Source: Candidatus Flexifilum breve
Lineage (GTDB): Bacteria; Chloroflexota; Anaerolineae; Aggregatilineales; Phototrophicaceae
Direction of reading: 5' to 3'
Length of the DNA stretch: 64,000 nucleotides
Assembly (NCBI GenBank): GCA_016717205.1
Contig: JADKGC010000002.1
Span: forward strand, 806,001-870,000
Shown here: positions 19,919 through 28,080 of the stretch, one piece after another
Layout of the letters: every line of letters starts with the position of its first letter
How positions within the stretch are numbered: position 1 is the stretch's first letter
Made by a program: the position numbers and the translations under genes
The notes under the pieces: model-generated
The model's database searches: none
Told to the model about the DNA's origin: nothing
Seen by the model: the letters and a program-made list of their open reading frames with translations, nothing else

Positions 19919-20088
19919 AGGCCGAGGCATGAGGGCGTTGAAAAAGGTCAGCTTCCGACCCCACCCCACCCCTCCCCGAATTCAGGGAGGGGAGACAACA
20001 TTGCTCGCAATACCTCTCCTCTCCCCGCTTGCGTGGGAGAGGGGTTGGGGGTGAGGGGTTTATAAACACCCGCATGCCTCGTCCCTAC
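19919..20088. mobile_element. CATG-type palindrome-split element, complete copy
   Basis: Left: GGCCGAGG-CATG-AGGGCGTTGAAAAAGG. Right: TTATAAACACCCG-CATG-CCTCGTCCCTAC. The core between the two CATG tetramers is 141 bp (19932-20072), identical in length to the copy at 27001-27141. It contains TCCCCGAATTCAGGGAGGGG and CTCTCCCCGCTTGCGTGGG. Confidence 0.65.
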
Positions 20089-20132
20089 AGGCGATTGGAC
20101 ACTCTCTTATTCGGAAGGTGGGATTGAAACGG

Positions 20133-20546
20133 ATGATTGTTTACTGCGATTCACTCTTGGGCATCACCGCCGACCATCTCCGCGGTGGTTTCTACGCGGG
20201 CTGGCCGAACCCGCCCACGCCAGAGACTCATCTCAAGGTGCTGCATGGGAGCAGCCATGTGGTGCTGGCGCGCGACGGTGAAACTGGCCCGGTCGTTGGC
20301 TACATCACGGCGATCAGCGATGGCGTGCTCGCGGCCTATATTCCGCATCTGGAAGTGCTGCCCGCGTACCGCGGGCAGGGGATCGGCAGCGCGTTAGTCA
20401 AGCACCTGCTCGATCAACTGCGCCACCTGTACATGATTGACCTGATCTGCGACCCGGATGTCCAGCCGTTTTACGAGCGGCTCGGGCTGCGCCCCTACTC
20501 CGGCATGATCTATCGCAATTACGACCGTCAATCCGGTGAGGTATGA
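20133..20546 (+). CDS. GNAT family N-acetyltransferase
   Basis: 137 residues from the ATG at 20133; an in-frame GTG at 20118 is also possible (GGAAGG overlaps it). It transfers an acetyl group from acetyl-CoA to an unknown amine. GNAT motif A is plain: IPHLEVLPAYRGQGIGSALV gives beta4, the R-G-x-G-x-G acetyl-CoA pyrophosphate loop and helix 3. It is followed by DLICDPDVQPFYERLGLRP (motif B, the FYE-LG pattern). The N-terminal FYAGWPNPPTPETHLKVL is shared by a set of small bacterial GNATs. Its 3' end overlaps the convergent receiver gene by 19 bases. Confidence 0.88.
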   Translation: MIVYCDSLLGITADHLRGGFYAGWPNPPTPETHLKVLHGSSHVVLARDGETGPVVGYITAISDGVLAAYIPHLEVLPAYRGQGIGSALVKHLLDQLRHLYMIDLICDPDVQPFYERLGLRPYSGMIYRNYDRQSGEV

Positions 20547-20917
20547 GGCGGGGTGGTGAACTGGTGGATCGTGTGCAGCAGCTCGTGCCGGATGATCGGC
20601 TTGATGAGGTAGGCGTCACAGCCCGCGGCGAGGCACTCTTCGCGATCACCCGGCATGGAATTCGCCGTCAGCGCGATGATCGGGATGTGCGCCATATCTG
20701 GCATGGCTTTGAGCCGCCGCGTCGCCTCCAGCCCATTGACCTCCGGCATGTTGATGTCCATGAGGATGAGATCGGGGCGTTCGCGCAGCGCCATGTCGAT
20801 GGCCGCCTGACCATCGGCTGCTTCCAGCAACCGGACATCTTCGCTGCGCAGCGCCAGCCGCACGAAATCATGATTGCGCGGGTTGTCATCCGCATAGAGA
20901 ATTGTCAACTTAGGCAT
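20528..20917 (-). CDS. Single-domain response regulator (CheY-like)
   Basis: 129 residues, receiver domain only. Acidic pocket D10/D11, phospho-acceptor D54 (LILMDINMPEVNGLEA), T84 in ALTAN and K106 in AYLIKPI are all in place. With no output domain it should act by protein contact. It lies 12 bases downstream of the PAS histidine kinase on the same strand, so the kinase is the likely phosphodonor. The last 19 bases overlap the end of the convergent GNAT gene. Confidence 0.92.
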   Translation of the reverse strand: MPKLTILYADDNPRNHDFVRLALRSEDVRLLEAADGQAAIDMALRERPDLILMDINMPEVNGLEATRRLKAMPDMAHIPIIALTANSMPGDREECLAAGCDAYLIKPIIRHELLHTIHQFTTPPHTSPD

Positions 20918-20929
20918 GCCTAGCTCGCT

Positions 20930-22075
20930 TTATGTCGTCATCTGGCGCGGATACCACGTATAGAAGGTCGTGCCCGCGTCCTCCGAACTTTCAAACCACA
21001 CTTTGCCTTGCAGATAGTTTTCGCTCAGCAGCTTGATGCTGTACGTCCCCAGACCGCGCCCCGCGCCTTTGGTCGAATACGAGCGTTGGAAGACCTGTAA
21101 CTGCACCTTGCGCGGCATGGGCAGCGGATTGTGCACGGCAAAGGTGACGCCCGCTGTATCCGGCAGGACGCGCAGCGTGATCGCATCGCCACTGGTCGAA
21201 GCTTCGAGCGCATTCTTGACCATGTTGCCGATCACGCGATCGACCAGCGACCGATCCGTCGTGAAACGCACAGGCGTCGGCGTCGGCTCGACCACGATCT
21301 CAATGTGCTGATCGTGTCCATACTGGTGATATTCGGCCTGCGCGTCGCGCAGCACTTCCGCGGCGTCGGTCAGGATGGGGGCAAGCTGCAGGCGGTTCGC
21401 CTCCGCTGCCATGAGGATACGGTGCGTGTCGATGTCACGGATCATGTGGAAGGCAATCTGGTGGAGCTGCTGTTTCAACTGAGCTTGTTCGACCTGCGAG
21501 AAAGTCTCCAGATCCTGCATCAAGTCGGTGTAGGACATGACCAACGCGGCAGTATTGTGCATATCGTGCAGGAAGATGCGTTCCAGAATATCGCGGCGTT
21601 TCTCGTCGCTGATGTCGGCGATAGCGAACACGGTGCAGATTTCGCCGTTGACCTGCAGCGGCTTCGCCCACACGCGCAGATCGAGCGCCGAGCCGGAACG
21701 CGTGGTGATGCGGCATTCCTTGACCGCCGCCTTGCCGCTCAGGCCGATCAGGATCGCCTGCACTGCGCCGCACGTGCTGCACGCTTCCGCCGTGCCGCAG
21801 CCGCCCGGGTTTTCAAAGGCGTGACCGCATTGCAGCACTTCGCCGGGACGCAGCCCGTAGATCTGCGTCGGGTCGTCGATTTGCAGCAAATCCAGCAGCG
21901 CCTGATTCGAGTAGATCACCTGCCGAAAGCGATTGAGGACGAGCAGCACATTGGGCACCGCGTCCAGCAGCGGCTGGAGTTCGAGCGCGGCCTGCACGGC
22001 GGGCGCTTCGATGGCGATCTGTTCAGGCGCAATGCGTTCCGCTGGAGCAAACAGCGTGAATTCGTGGTCGGTCAT
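20930..22075 (-). CDS. PAS-domain sensor histidine kinase with cysteine-rich loop
   Basis: 381 residues, soluble. The PAS domain (about residues 35-165) carries an unusual insert, LQCGHAFENPGGCGTAEAC followed by STCGA: four cysteines and a histidine spaced like a metal or redox site, a motif seen in a subset of PAS kinases. The phospho-acceptor box is FLHDMHNTAALVMSYTDL (HDxxN type rather than HExxT). The ATPase part has the N box NMVKNALEAS, a weak G1 region and G2 GRGLGTYSIKLL. Probably cytosolic sensing of redox or a metal, but this is inference. It is followed by its own single-domain receiver 12 bases on. Confidence 0.88.
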   Translation of the reverse strand: MTDHEFTLFAPAERIAPEQIAIEAPAVQAALELQPLLDAVPNVLLVLNRFRQVIYSNQALLDLLQIDDPTQIYGLRPGEVLQCGHAFENPGGCGTAEACSTCGAVQAILIGLSGKAAVKECRITTRSGSALDLRVWAKPLQVNGEICTVFAIADISDEKRRDILERIFLHDMHNTAALVMSYTDLMQDLETFSQVEQAQLKQQLHQIAFHMIRDIDTHRILMAAEANRLQLAPILTDAAEVLRDAQAEYHQYGHDQHIEIVVEPTPTPVRFTTDRSLVDRVIGNMVKNALEASTSGDAITLRVLPDTAGVTFAVHNPLPMPRKVQLQVFQRSYSTKGAGRGLGTYSIKLLSENYLQGKVWFESSEDAGTTFYTWYPRQMTT

Positions 22076-22504
22076 TGCTCATATCCTCAGTCAGGGCACA
22101 TATTTGGCAATAGTCATCATTTCTATGATAGGCGGAAGTCTGCAATAGAGAATTGGCGAGTCATATAGATATTTACGAATCGTCAATGGAGTGTCTTTTG
22201 ACAGTAATGAGCCATGATCAATGTCACATATTAAAGGTCGGTATTGTTTGATTATTAACATCCGTTCCGGGGCCGATCCCTACGCGCGTCCTCTCAGGGA
22301 TAGGGTTTTTACTCAAAGAGGGGATTGTCGGGGCGCACCTACGTGTGCGCCCCAAAACCGGGCAGACACAGCGATCTGCCCCTACCCCGAGATTTCCGCG
22401 AACTTACTTTAGCACCGATCCCCCTCACGGCCAGCCTGTTGGGAATGCGCCGCTCTTCGAGTATCATAGACCGCAATTATGGTTGCCAATCAGGACAAGA
22501 CAGC
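22076..22504. repeat. 429-base divergent intergenic region with a paired-hairpin repeat
   Basis: Upstream of the leftward kinase and the rightward ferritin-like gene. 22076-22260 is AT-rich and should hold both promoters; no boxes are clear enough to call. 22329-22386 is a two-hairpin repeat: GGGGCGCACCTACGTGTGCG followed by CCCC, then GGGCAGACACAGCGATCTGC and CCCTAC. The same pair occurs at 26493-26551 and 51765-51822. Confidence 0.65.
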
Positions 22505-22858
22505 ATGTCATTGAACACGTTTGGGGCGATTCTCGCCTTTGCCATTGATTTGGAAGCCCGGCTGCGCGATTACTATCAAGCGGCGGGCAACGCGGGACGC
22601 GCCGCCGAAGCGGACAAGCGTCGCCAGAACTTCGAGCGCGTCCGCCGCGAAAACATCACCGAAATCAAGCTAGAGCCGATTGAAGGCTTACACGAAGCGG
22701 ATTACGCCCTCAACCTGACCGATAATTCTGAAACGGGGCAAACCGCACTTGAGGAAATCGCAGCGCAGTTTTACACCGATGTCGCGCCCAAAATCAATGT
22801 CCGTGAAGCGCAGCGGGCTCTCGAGCGCGCAGCGAAGCAGCACCGAGAACTGGCTTAG
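22505..22858 (+). CDS. Hypothetical protein, possibly ferritin-like (117 aa)
   Basis: 117 residues from the ATG at 22505. Helical throughout: LNTFGAILAFAIDLEARLRD (helix with an acidic pair), then YYQAAGNAGRAAEADKRRQN, and a third helix near TALEEIAAQFYTDVAPKI. The opening, with a Phe/Leu-rich helix carrying D-x-E then YY, resembles small rubrerythrin/ferritin-like four-helix proteins, but a complete di-iron set (E, ExxH twice) is not visible. It is 4 bases upstream of the NYN nuclease gene, so the two are almost certainly co-transcribed and perhaps functionally linked. Confidence 0.6.
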   Translation: MSLNTFGAILAFAIDLEARLRDYYQAAGNAGRAAEADKRRQNFERVRRENITEIKLEPIEGLHEADYALNLTDNSETGQTALEEIAAQFYTDVAPKINVREAQRALERAAKQHRELA

Positions 22859-22862
22859 TCCT

Positions 22863-23678
22863 GTGGCGTCCGCGAACGATACCAATCGCCGCCTCGCCAT
22901 GCTGATCGATGGTGACAACGCCAGCGCCGCGATCATCGGGGAGATGCTGGCGGAAACAAGCAAGTACGGCCTCGTCACCATCCGCCGCATTTACGGCGAT
23001 TGGACGGAGTCGAACATGAAGAGCTGGAAGGAGACGCTGCAAAGCCACGCCCTCCAGCCGATTCAGCAGTTTCGCAACACGGTCGGCAAGAACGCGACCG
23101 ACAGCGCCATGATCATTGACGCGATGGATATCCTGTACACGTCCGGCGTTGATGGCTTCTGCCTTGTCTCCAGCGACAGCGATTACACGCGCTTGGCCAT
23201 TCGCATTCGCGAGAAGAATCTGTTCGTCATGGGGATTGGCCGTCTGCTCACGCCGCGCTCGTTCGTCAACGCCTGCGATCTGTTTGTGTACACCGAAAAC
23301 CTCGCCAAGAGTGAAGCGCCGCCCGAAATCGTCACCAAGCCGCCCACGCCGACTAAAGCTACGCCCGCTAAACCGGACGAAGAGGCCGCCGAACCGCCCG
23401 CCGATGTGCGCGTGTTGTTCCGCATGGCGTATGATCTCGCCGTACAGGAGGATGGCTGGGCGTTCTTGGGCGCGATGGGCAACAAGCTGCGTCAGCTTGA
23501 CCCGGCGTTCGACCCGCGCACGTATGGTCACCGGCAGCTCCTGTCGCTGATTCAGGCATACCCGAATATGTTCGAGGTGCGCAAGTCCCGCCCAGCGAAG
23601 GGCGGCGCGAGCGCGATCTACGTGCGCTTGAAAGGCCGCGCCGCTCCACCCGCAAAGTCGGGCACCTCCGGCGATTGA
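22863..23678 (+). CDS. NYN-domain ribonuclease with C-terminal OST-HTH/LOTUS domain
   Basis: 271 residues from a GTG at 22863, chosen because beta1 (RRLAMLIDGDNAS) begins before the first ATG. The PIN-like NYN fold has its acidic metal residues in LIDGDN, NATDSAMIIDAMD and LVSSDSDYTRLAIRIRE, the LabA/MARF1 pattern, implying Mg2+-dependent RNA cleavage. After a Pro/Lys/Thr linker (about residues 155-180) comes an OST-HTH/LOTUS domain (DGWAFLGAMGNKLRQLDP, FDPRTYGHRQLLSLI), an RNA-binding module often fused to NYN. The RNA target is unknown. Second gene of a two-gene unit that ends at a strong terminator. Confidence 0.88.
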   Translation: MASANDTNRRLAMLIDGDNASAAIIGEMLAETSKYGLVTIRRIYGDWTESNMKSWKETLQSHALQPIQQFRNTVGKNATDSAMIIDAMDILYTSGVDGFCLVSSDSDYTRLAIRIREKNLFVMGIGRLLTPRSFVNACDLFVYTENLAKSEAPPEIVTKPPTPTKATPAKPDEEAAEPPADVRVLFRMAYDLAVQEDGWAFLGAMGNKLRQLDPAFDPRTYGHRQLLSLIQAYPNMFEVRKSRPAKGGASAIYVRLKGRAAPPAKSGTSGD

Positions 23679-23682
23679 ATCG

Positions 23683-23714
23683 AAAACGCGAGACGACCTG
23701 TCTCGCGTTTTTAC
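23683..23714 (+). terminator. Rho-independent terminator
   Basis: An 11-bp perfect stem (AAAACGCGAGA paired with TCTCGCGTTTT, loop CGACCTG), with the arms providing the A and U tracts. It sits between the convergent NYN gene and the 23717-24301 gene, and through its symmetry may serve both. Confidence 0.88.
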
Positions 23715-23716
23715 GC

Positions 23717-24301
23717 TTATGTGAATTTGAAGTAGGCGTAAGCGTGCCGCCGCAGCGCCGTGTTCTTGATGTTGGTGATGCGCTCCAGCAGTTCCAGCCT
23801 GGGTTCGGTGCTGGTCATCTTCATCTGATACAGTTCGGTGTATTCCTTGAGCGCGAACTCGAAGAATTCGTGAGCGTGTACGGGATCGTGCGTTTGCAGC
23901 ACGTTGATCAGCACGTCGGCGTCGCTGGGCACGAAGACGTACCATTCACGCCGGAAGGTCTGTCGCCCCAGATGCGTGAGAAAGTTGTGGATGCTCGTTT
24001 CCAACTGCGTCGCTTCGCTGCGCCCCCGGCATTTGATTTTGACGAGGAGTTCGATCTCCTGCCCGGTCAGGTTGTCGCGTTCCGGTTTCATGCGCAGGGC
24101 ATCCTCGCCGCGCACGATCTTGAGCTTGTCGCTCGTCTTGCCGACATAGACACACGTTTCGATCTGGTTCTGGTCGAAGAGAATGCGCGCGATGGTGCGG
24201 GCTGTCCCCGGCTGGACTTGCGCGCCCGTGCAGTCGAGCAGTTTGATGCGGCCGTCTTGAAAGTGGATCGTGTAGACGCCATCGCGGTCGTTGAAACTCA
24301 T
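23717..24301 (-). CDS. Hypothetical protein, possible GIY-YIG/T5orf172-like fold
   Basis: 194 residues. Residues 1-50 are short beta strands (GVYTIHFQDGRIKLLDCTGA). The middle contains TCVYVGKTSDKLKI then VKIKCRGRSEATQLETSIHN and FRREWYVFVPSDADVLI. The order Y-V-G-K-T, a basic stretch, an E-x2-H/N helix and a closing R-R-E-W-Y-V-F recalls GIY-YIG nucleases of the T5orf172/MUG113 kind, but the first GIY strand is not obvious, so I offer it only as a possibility. The C-terminal 60 residues are helical (EFFEFALKEYTELYQMKMTS). Monocistronic. Confidence 0.6.
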   Translation of the reverse strand: MSFNDRDGVYTIHFQDGRIKLLDCTGAQVQPGTARTIARILFDQNQIETCVYVGKTSDKLKIVRGEDALRMKPERDNLTGQEIELLVKIKCRGRSEATQLETSIHNFLTHLGRQTFRREWYVFVPSDADVLINVLQTHDPVHAHEFFEFALKEYTELYQMKMTSTEPRLELLERITNIKNTALRRHAYAYFKFT

Positions 24302-24469
24302 CGGGCTTCTCCTCGTGCAGCCGAGTCGTGATTGTCAGCTTCAGATATGGTAGCTTCACTTTGCATCTGCCGAAAGTATTTCGCCCGACATTACTATTTG
24401 ACCGTTCAGCGCCGCTAAAACGGACTATACTGACAATCAACAGTCCGTGCTGTGTGAAAAGAGGGCAGG

Positions 24470-25288
24470 ATGACCACCCCCAAGCGTCTGGAAAACTGGG
24501 ATGCGGGCGGGATTTACGAGTCGTATGTTGGGCGCTGGAGCCGCCTCGCCGCCGCCGAATTTGTGCCGTGGCTCGGCGTGTCGCCACGTGGGCGTTGGCT
24601 GGATGTCGGCTGCGGAACGGGCGCGCTCAGTCAGTCGATTTTGCGCGTGGCTGAGCCTGCTGCCGTCACGGGTGTCGACAAATCGGCGGCGTTCGTCGCA
24701 TATGCGCGGCAGCAGGTGAGCGATGACCGGGTTACCTTTCAGGTTGGTGACGCCGTGAGCCTGCCCGTCGAGCGCGATCACTATGACGCGGCAGTCTCCG
24801 GTTTGTGCCTGAATTTTGTGCCGGACCACCTGCGGATGGTGCAGGAAATGACGCAGGCGGTGCGTCCCGGTGGCACAGTTGCCGGGTATGTGTGGGATTA
24901 CGCCGACCAGATGCAGTTGATGCGCTACTTCTGGGACGCGGTCGTGGCGCTCAATGCCGGGGCGCTGGAACTGGACGAAAGCCGCCGCTTTCCCATCTGT
25001 CAGCCGGAACCGCTCGCGGCGCTGTGGCGCAGCGCAGGACTCGAGCAGGTCAGCACGCGCAGCATCGACATACCAACCCAGTTCCGCGATTTCGACGATT
25101 ATTGGACGCCCTTCCTCGGCGGGCAGGGCACCGCGCCGACCTATGTGCAGGCGCTGGACGCAAAGGCTCGCGATCAACTGCGCGACTATCTGCGCGAGCG
25201 GCTCCCAACCGCGGTGGATGGCTCCATCAATCTGATCGCGCGGGCGTGGGCCGTGCGCGGCGTCCGAATTGTCAGAAAACCTGAATAA
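24470..25288 (+). CDS. Class I SAM-dependent methyltransferase
   Basis: 272 residues, start ATG with AGAGGGCAGG just upstream. Motif I WLDVGCGTGALSQSIL (about residues 43-58) binds SAM; the acidic motif II is VTGVDKSAAFVAYAR; VGDAVSLPVERDHYDAAVSGL and VRPGGTVAGYVWDYADQM follow in UbiE/Methyltransf_11 order. The C-terminal third (RDFDDYWTPFLGGQGTAP) is a variable substrate cap. The substrate is unknown. Monocistronic, cytosolic. Confidence 0.9.
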   Translation: MTTPKRLENWDAGGIYESYVGRWSRLAAAEFVPWLGVSPRGRWLDVGCGTGALSQSILRVAEPAAVTGVDKSAAFVAYARQQVSDDRVTFQVGDAVSLPVERDHYDAAVSGLCLNFVPDHLRMVQEMTQAVRPGGTVAGYVWDYADQMQLMRYFWDAVVALNAGALELDESRRFPICQPEPLAALWRSAGLEQVSTRSIDIPTQFRDFDDYWTPFLGGQGTAPTYVQALDAKARDQLRDYLRERLPTAVDGSINLIARAWAVRGVRIVRKPE

Positions 25289-25372
25289 GCCGCATCCCAA
25301 CCGTACGCCGCTGCGTATAGCGCATAACGCAAACCTCGCCCGCCGGGTGAGACCTAGTCGTCGCACGAGGTA

Positions 25373-26479
25373 ATGATGAGAAAATTGCTGCTCATATTGG
25401 TGGTACTGACCGGATTTATGTCCGTCCACGCGCAAACTACCGACCCACGCTCGTTTCTCATGGGTTTCACGCCGTTTCCCTATGATATTAGCGTCGAGGC
25501 TGTCACCTACACCTATGATCGCATTGCTGACGACGCGGATCTCATCGTGCAGCACTTCGATAACGGCGTGCCGTGGACGGAGGCGCTCGCCAACGAGCCG
25601 TACAACCAGCACGTGCTCGATGATATGTCATGGCGGCGGGCGCTCAATCCGCGCGATCATCAACTGCTGCTGACAACCACACCGATTGCCTTCACACGGG
25701 ACGGCTTGGCGGAGTATCGCGGTACGGGCGATCAGATGCCGCTGCCCGCGCCGTTTGCCAGTTACCCCTTCGATCACCCGGACGTGATCGCCGCGTACAT
25801 TCAGTACTGCGACACAATGATCGAGTATTTCCAACCGGACTACTTCATGTTCGGCATTGAGGTCAATCTGCTGATGAAGCTTGCTCCGGAGAAGTGGGAG
25901 GCGTACATGGTGCTGCATCGCGCCGTCTATGCGCACCTCAAGGAACGTTACCCCGACTTGCCCGCGTTCGTCTCACTGACCGGGATCGATGTGGCTGAGG
26001 GCTATACGGATGCGAACCACGCGAATCAGATGCGCGCGCTCAATGACCTGCTCGACTACACGGACATCATCGGTTGGTCGGTTTATCCCTATTTCACCGA
26101 TTACATGACCATCGCGATCCCGACCGAACTTTTTGATGAACTGGCGGCGCTGACCGATAAGCCGCAGGCCGTGACCGAAACAGGGTATCCCGCACAGGAT
26201 TTCGCTATTTACATCGGCGATCTGCGCGTTGAATTCAACTCCGATTCGACCAAGCAGCAGGCATGGATTGATTATCTGCTCAATTCCGCGCAGGAACACG
26301 ACTTTGAATTCGTGGTCAACTTTGTGCTGCGCGATTATGACGCGGTGTGGCGTTGGTTAGGGTCAAACGAAACCTTGGAAATCGCGTGGCGCGACACGGG
26401 ACTGTACGACGAGGACGGCGGCGAACGTCCCGCGCTCGCCGTGTGGCGGGAGTGGCTGGCGCGCCCGTTATCTGGTTGA
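25373..26479 (+). CDS. Secreted glycoside-hydrolase-like TIM-barrel protein
   Basis: 368 residues with a signal peptide (RKLLLILVVLTGFMSVHA-Q). The mature part looks like a clan GH-A (beta/alpha)8 barrel: E163 at the end of a strand in YFMFGIEVN is placed as acid/base, E269 in AVTETGYPAQ as nucleophile, and residues around IIGWSVYPYF form the strand between, as in GH53 galactanases and related families. The polysaccharide is unknown. Two adjacent ATGs (25373, 25376) follow ACGAGG; the second is better spaced. Monocistronic, followed by a long repeat field. Confidence 0.72.
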   Translation: MMRKLLLILVVLTGFMSVHAQTTDPRSFLMGFTPFPYDISVEAVTYTYDRIADDADLIVQHFDNGVPWTEALANEPYNQHVLDDMSWRRALNPRDHQLLLTTTPIAFTRDGLAEYRGTGDQMPLPAPFASYPFDHPDVIAAYIQYCDTMIEYFQPDYFMFGIEVNLLMKLAPEKWEAYMVLHRAVYAHLKERYPDLPAFVSLTGIDVAEGYTDANHANQMRALNDLLDYTDIIGWSVYPYFTDYMTIAIPTELFDELAALTDKPQAVTETGYPAQDFAIYIGDLRVEFNSDSTKQQAWIDYLLNSAQEHDFEFVVNFVLRDYDAVWRWLGSNETLEIAWRDTGLYDEDGGERPALAVWREWLARPLSG

Positions 26480-27281
26480 CGTGATGTGTGATTGTAGGGG
26501 CAGACCGCTGTGTCTGCCCAACTGAGGGCGCACTTGTGTGTGCGCCCTTACGGGAATACCATGCTCAATTGAGAGGACTTGCCAGAAGGCGCACTAAGTT
26601 AGCGTCCGTTAGGGATAAGCCTCATGCGTGCGTCCCCCTCACCCCCAACCCCGCTCCCACGCAAGCGGGGAGCGAGGAGACGAACCCTGTTTTGGCTGTC
26701 TCCCCTCCCTGAATTCGGTTGACGGAGGGACAGTTTTAACATTGGGAACCATTAAGCACGATCTGGCGGACGCCCCGTTGGGCGTCCCTACAATCCTCTC
26801 GATTGTCAAAAGTGTCCTGTCTTCAACTGAATTCGGGAAGGGGCTGGTGGTCTAACAGGGGTAGGTTTTCAATTGTAGGGACGAGGCATGCCTCGTCCTC
26901 CTTTGCCAAAACAACCGTCACCCTATTGGCTAAAACCCTCTTTTGCTTTCACGGATGGCAGGCTTTTCGTCCAATCCAGAGAAAAACAGGACGAGGCATG
27001 AGGGTGTTGAAAAAGGTCAGATTCCGACCCCACCCCCGGCCCCTCCCCGAATTCAGGAGGGGAGCCAACACCGCTCGCAACGTTTCCCCTCTCCCCACTT
27101 GCGTGGGAGAGGGGTTGGGGTGAGGGGTTTTTAAACACCCTCATGCCTCGTCCCTACAGGGGTTTTGGCGAAAGAAACGCGCATTCCATTGGGAAGCATC
27201 AAAAACCTACCCCTGACAGGGGCCGGGAGTGGGGTCAGCAAAGCGTTATCCATAACTCACGTTAAGTTAGCGTTTTAGAAA
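26480..27281. repeat. 802-base intergenic repeat field, no gene
   Basis: In order: paired hairpins (GTAGGGGCAGACCGC to 26519 and GGGCGCACTTGTGTGTGCGC to 26546); a C/G-rich core around 26635-26715; GGACGCCCCGTTGGGCGTCC (26768-26787); CAGGGG-ended composite element B (26856-27215); and CAGGGGCCGGGAGTGGGGTC to 27237. It separates the secreted hydrolase from the convergent LuxR-type regulator. Confidence 0.75.
26856..27215. mobile_element. CAGGGG-ended composite element, copy B, with nested CATG-type insertion
   Basis: Ends CAGGGGTAGGTTTT (26856-26869) and AAAACCTACCCCTG (27202-27215), exact inverted repeats. The first internal palindrome is intact (26875-26898). The second is split at its central CATG by a 141-bp core (27001-27141) with ends AGGGTGTTGAAAAA and TTTTTAAACACCCT. 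Without that core and one CATG the element would be 215 bp, matching sisters A (216) and C (212). Confidence 0.7.
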
Positions 27282-27914
27282 CTAGACGAGGTTATTCTTG
27301 GCGGCCAGCACAATGGCTTCGGAACGGGTTTGCACGCCCATTTTGTCGAGCAGGTTGGCGATGTGAAACTTGACCGTTGACTGGCTGATGACGAAGCGCG
27401 CCGCGATCTCGCCGTTGTTCAGGCCTTCCGCCATCGCGCGCAAAATCTCCAGCTCGCGCTGCGTCAGCTTGAAGTCCTGCCCCGCGTCCGCTTGCAGACC
27501 CACGCCGCCGAGCAGTACGCGCGCGACTTCTGCCGAGAGCACGGTATTACCCGCGGAGATCGTCCGGATGGTATGCACGAGGTCGGTGACCAGTGAGGTT
27601 TTGAGGATGTAGCCGATCGCGCCGCCCGCCAGCATCGCATGGACGCTGTCGTCGTCCTGAAAGGCCGAGAGCACGAGAATTTTGATATGCGGGAAGGTCT
27701 GGTGCACGCGCTGGGTGGCTTCGATGCCATCCATGACGGGCATAATCACGTCCATGAGGATGATATCGGGTTGGTGTTCGGCACACAGCAGCAGCGCTTC
27801 CTGGCCATTGCTGCACTGCGCCACCAGCGTGATGTCGGTCGCTGCCTCCAGAATGGTAGAGACAATTTTGTGAATGTGCGCGTGGTCGTCGACGAGCATG
27901 ACGCGTATCGGCAT
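27282..27914 (-). CDS. NarL/LuxR-family response regulator
   Basis: 210 residues. Receiver domain with D9/D10, phospho-acceptor D55 (IILMDVIMPVMDGIEA), S83 and K105 (GYILKTS); then a linker and a LuxR-type helix-turn-helix (LTQRELEILRAMAEGLNNGE, ISQSTVKFHIANLLDKMGV). It acts as a dimeric DNA-binding transcription factor once phosphorylated. No kinase gene is adjacent, so the partner is elsewhere (orphan). It is transcribed away from the DUF2207 gene. Confidence 0.93.
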   Translation of the reverse strand: MPIRVMLVDDHAHIHKIVSTILEAATDITLVAQCSNGQEALLLCAEHQPDIILMDVIMPVMDGIEATQRVHQTFPHIKILVLSAFQDDDSVHAMLAGGAIGYILKTSLVTDLVHTIRTISAGNTVLSAEVARVLLGGVGLQADAGQDFKLTQRELEILRAMAEGLNNGEIAARFVISQSTVKFHIANLLDKMGVQTRSEAIVLAAKNNLV

Positions 27915-28080
27915 TGCAGCTTCCTTGCACCAACAGCCTTACTTCACCTAAGTACTATTGTAACACTAGCCAGGCTTTTCCGTGCAAGGTTGTTACGAAA
28001 TAAGTACTGGCTCATGTATTTGAGAGCGCAAACTTCGCCATTCTTCCGTAAAATCAAGCTGGAACTACAAGGGAGAGACG

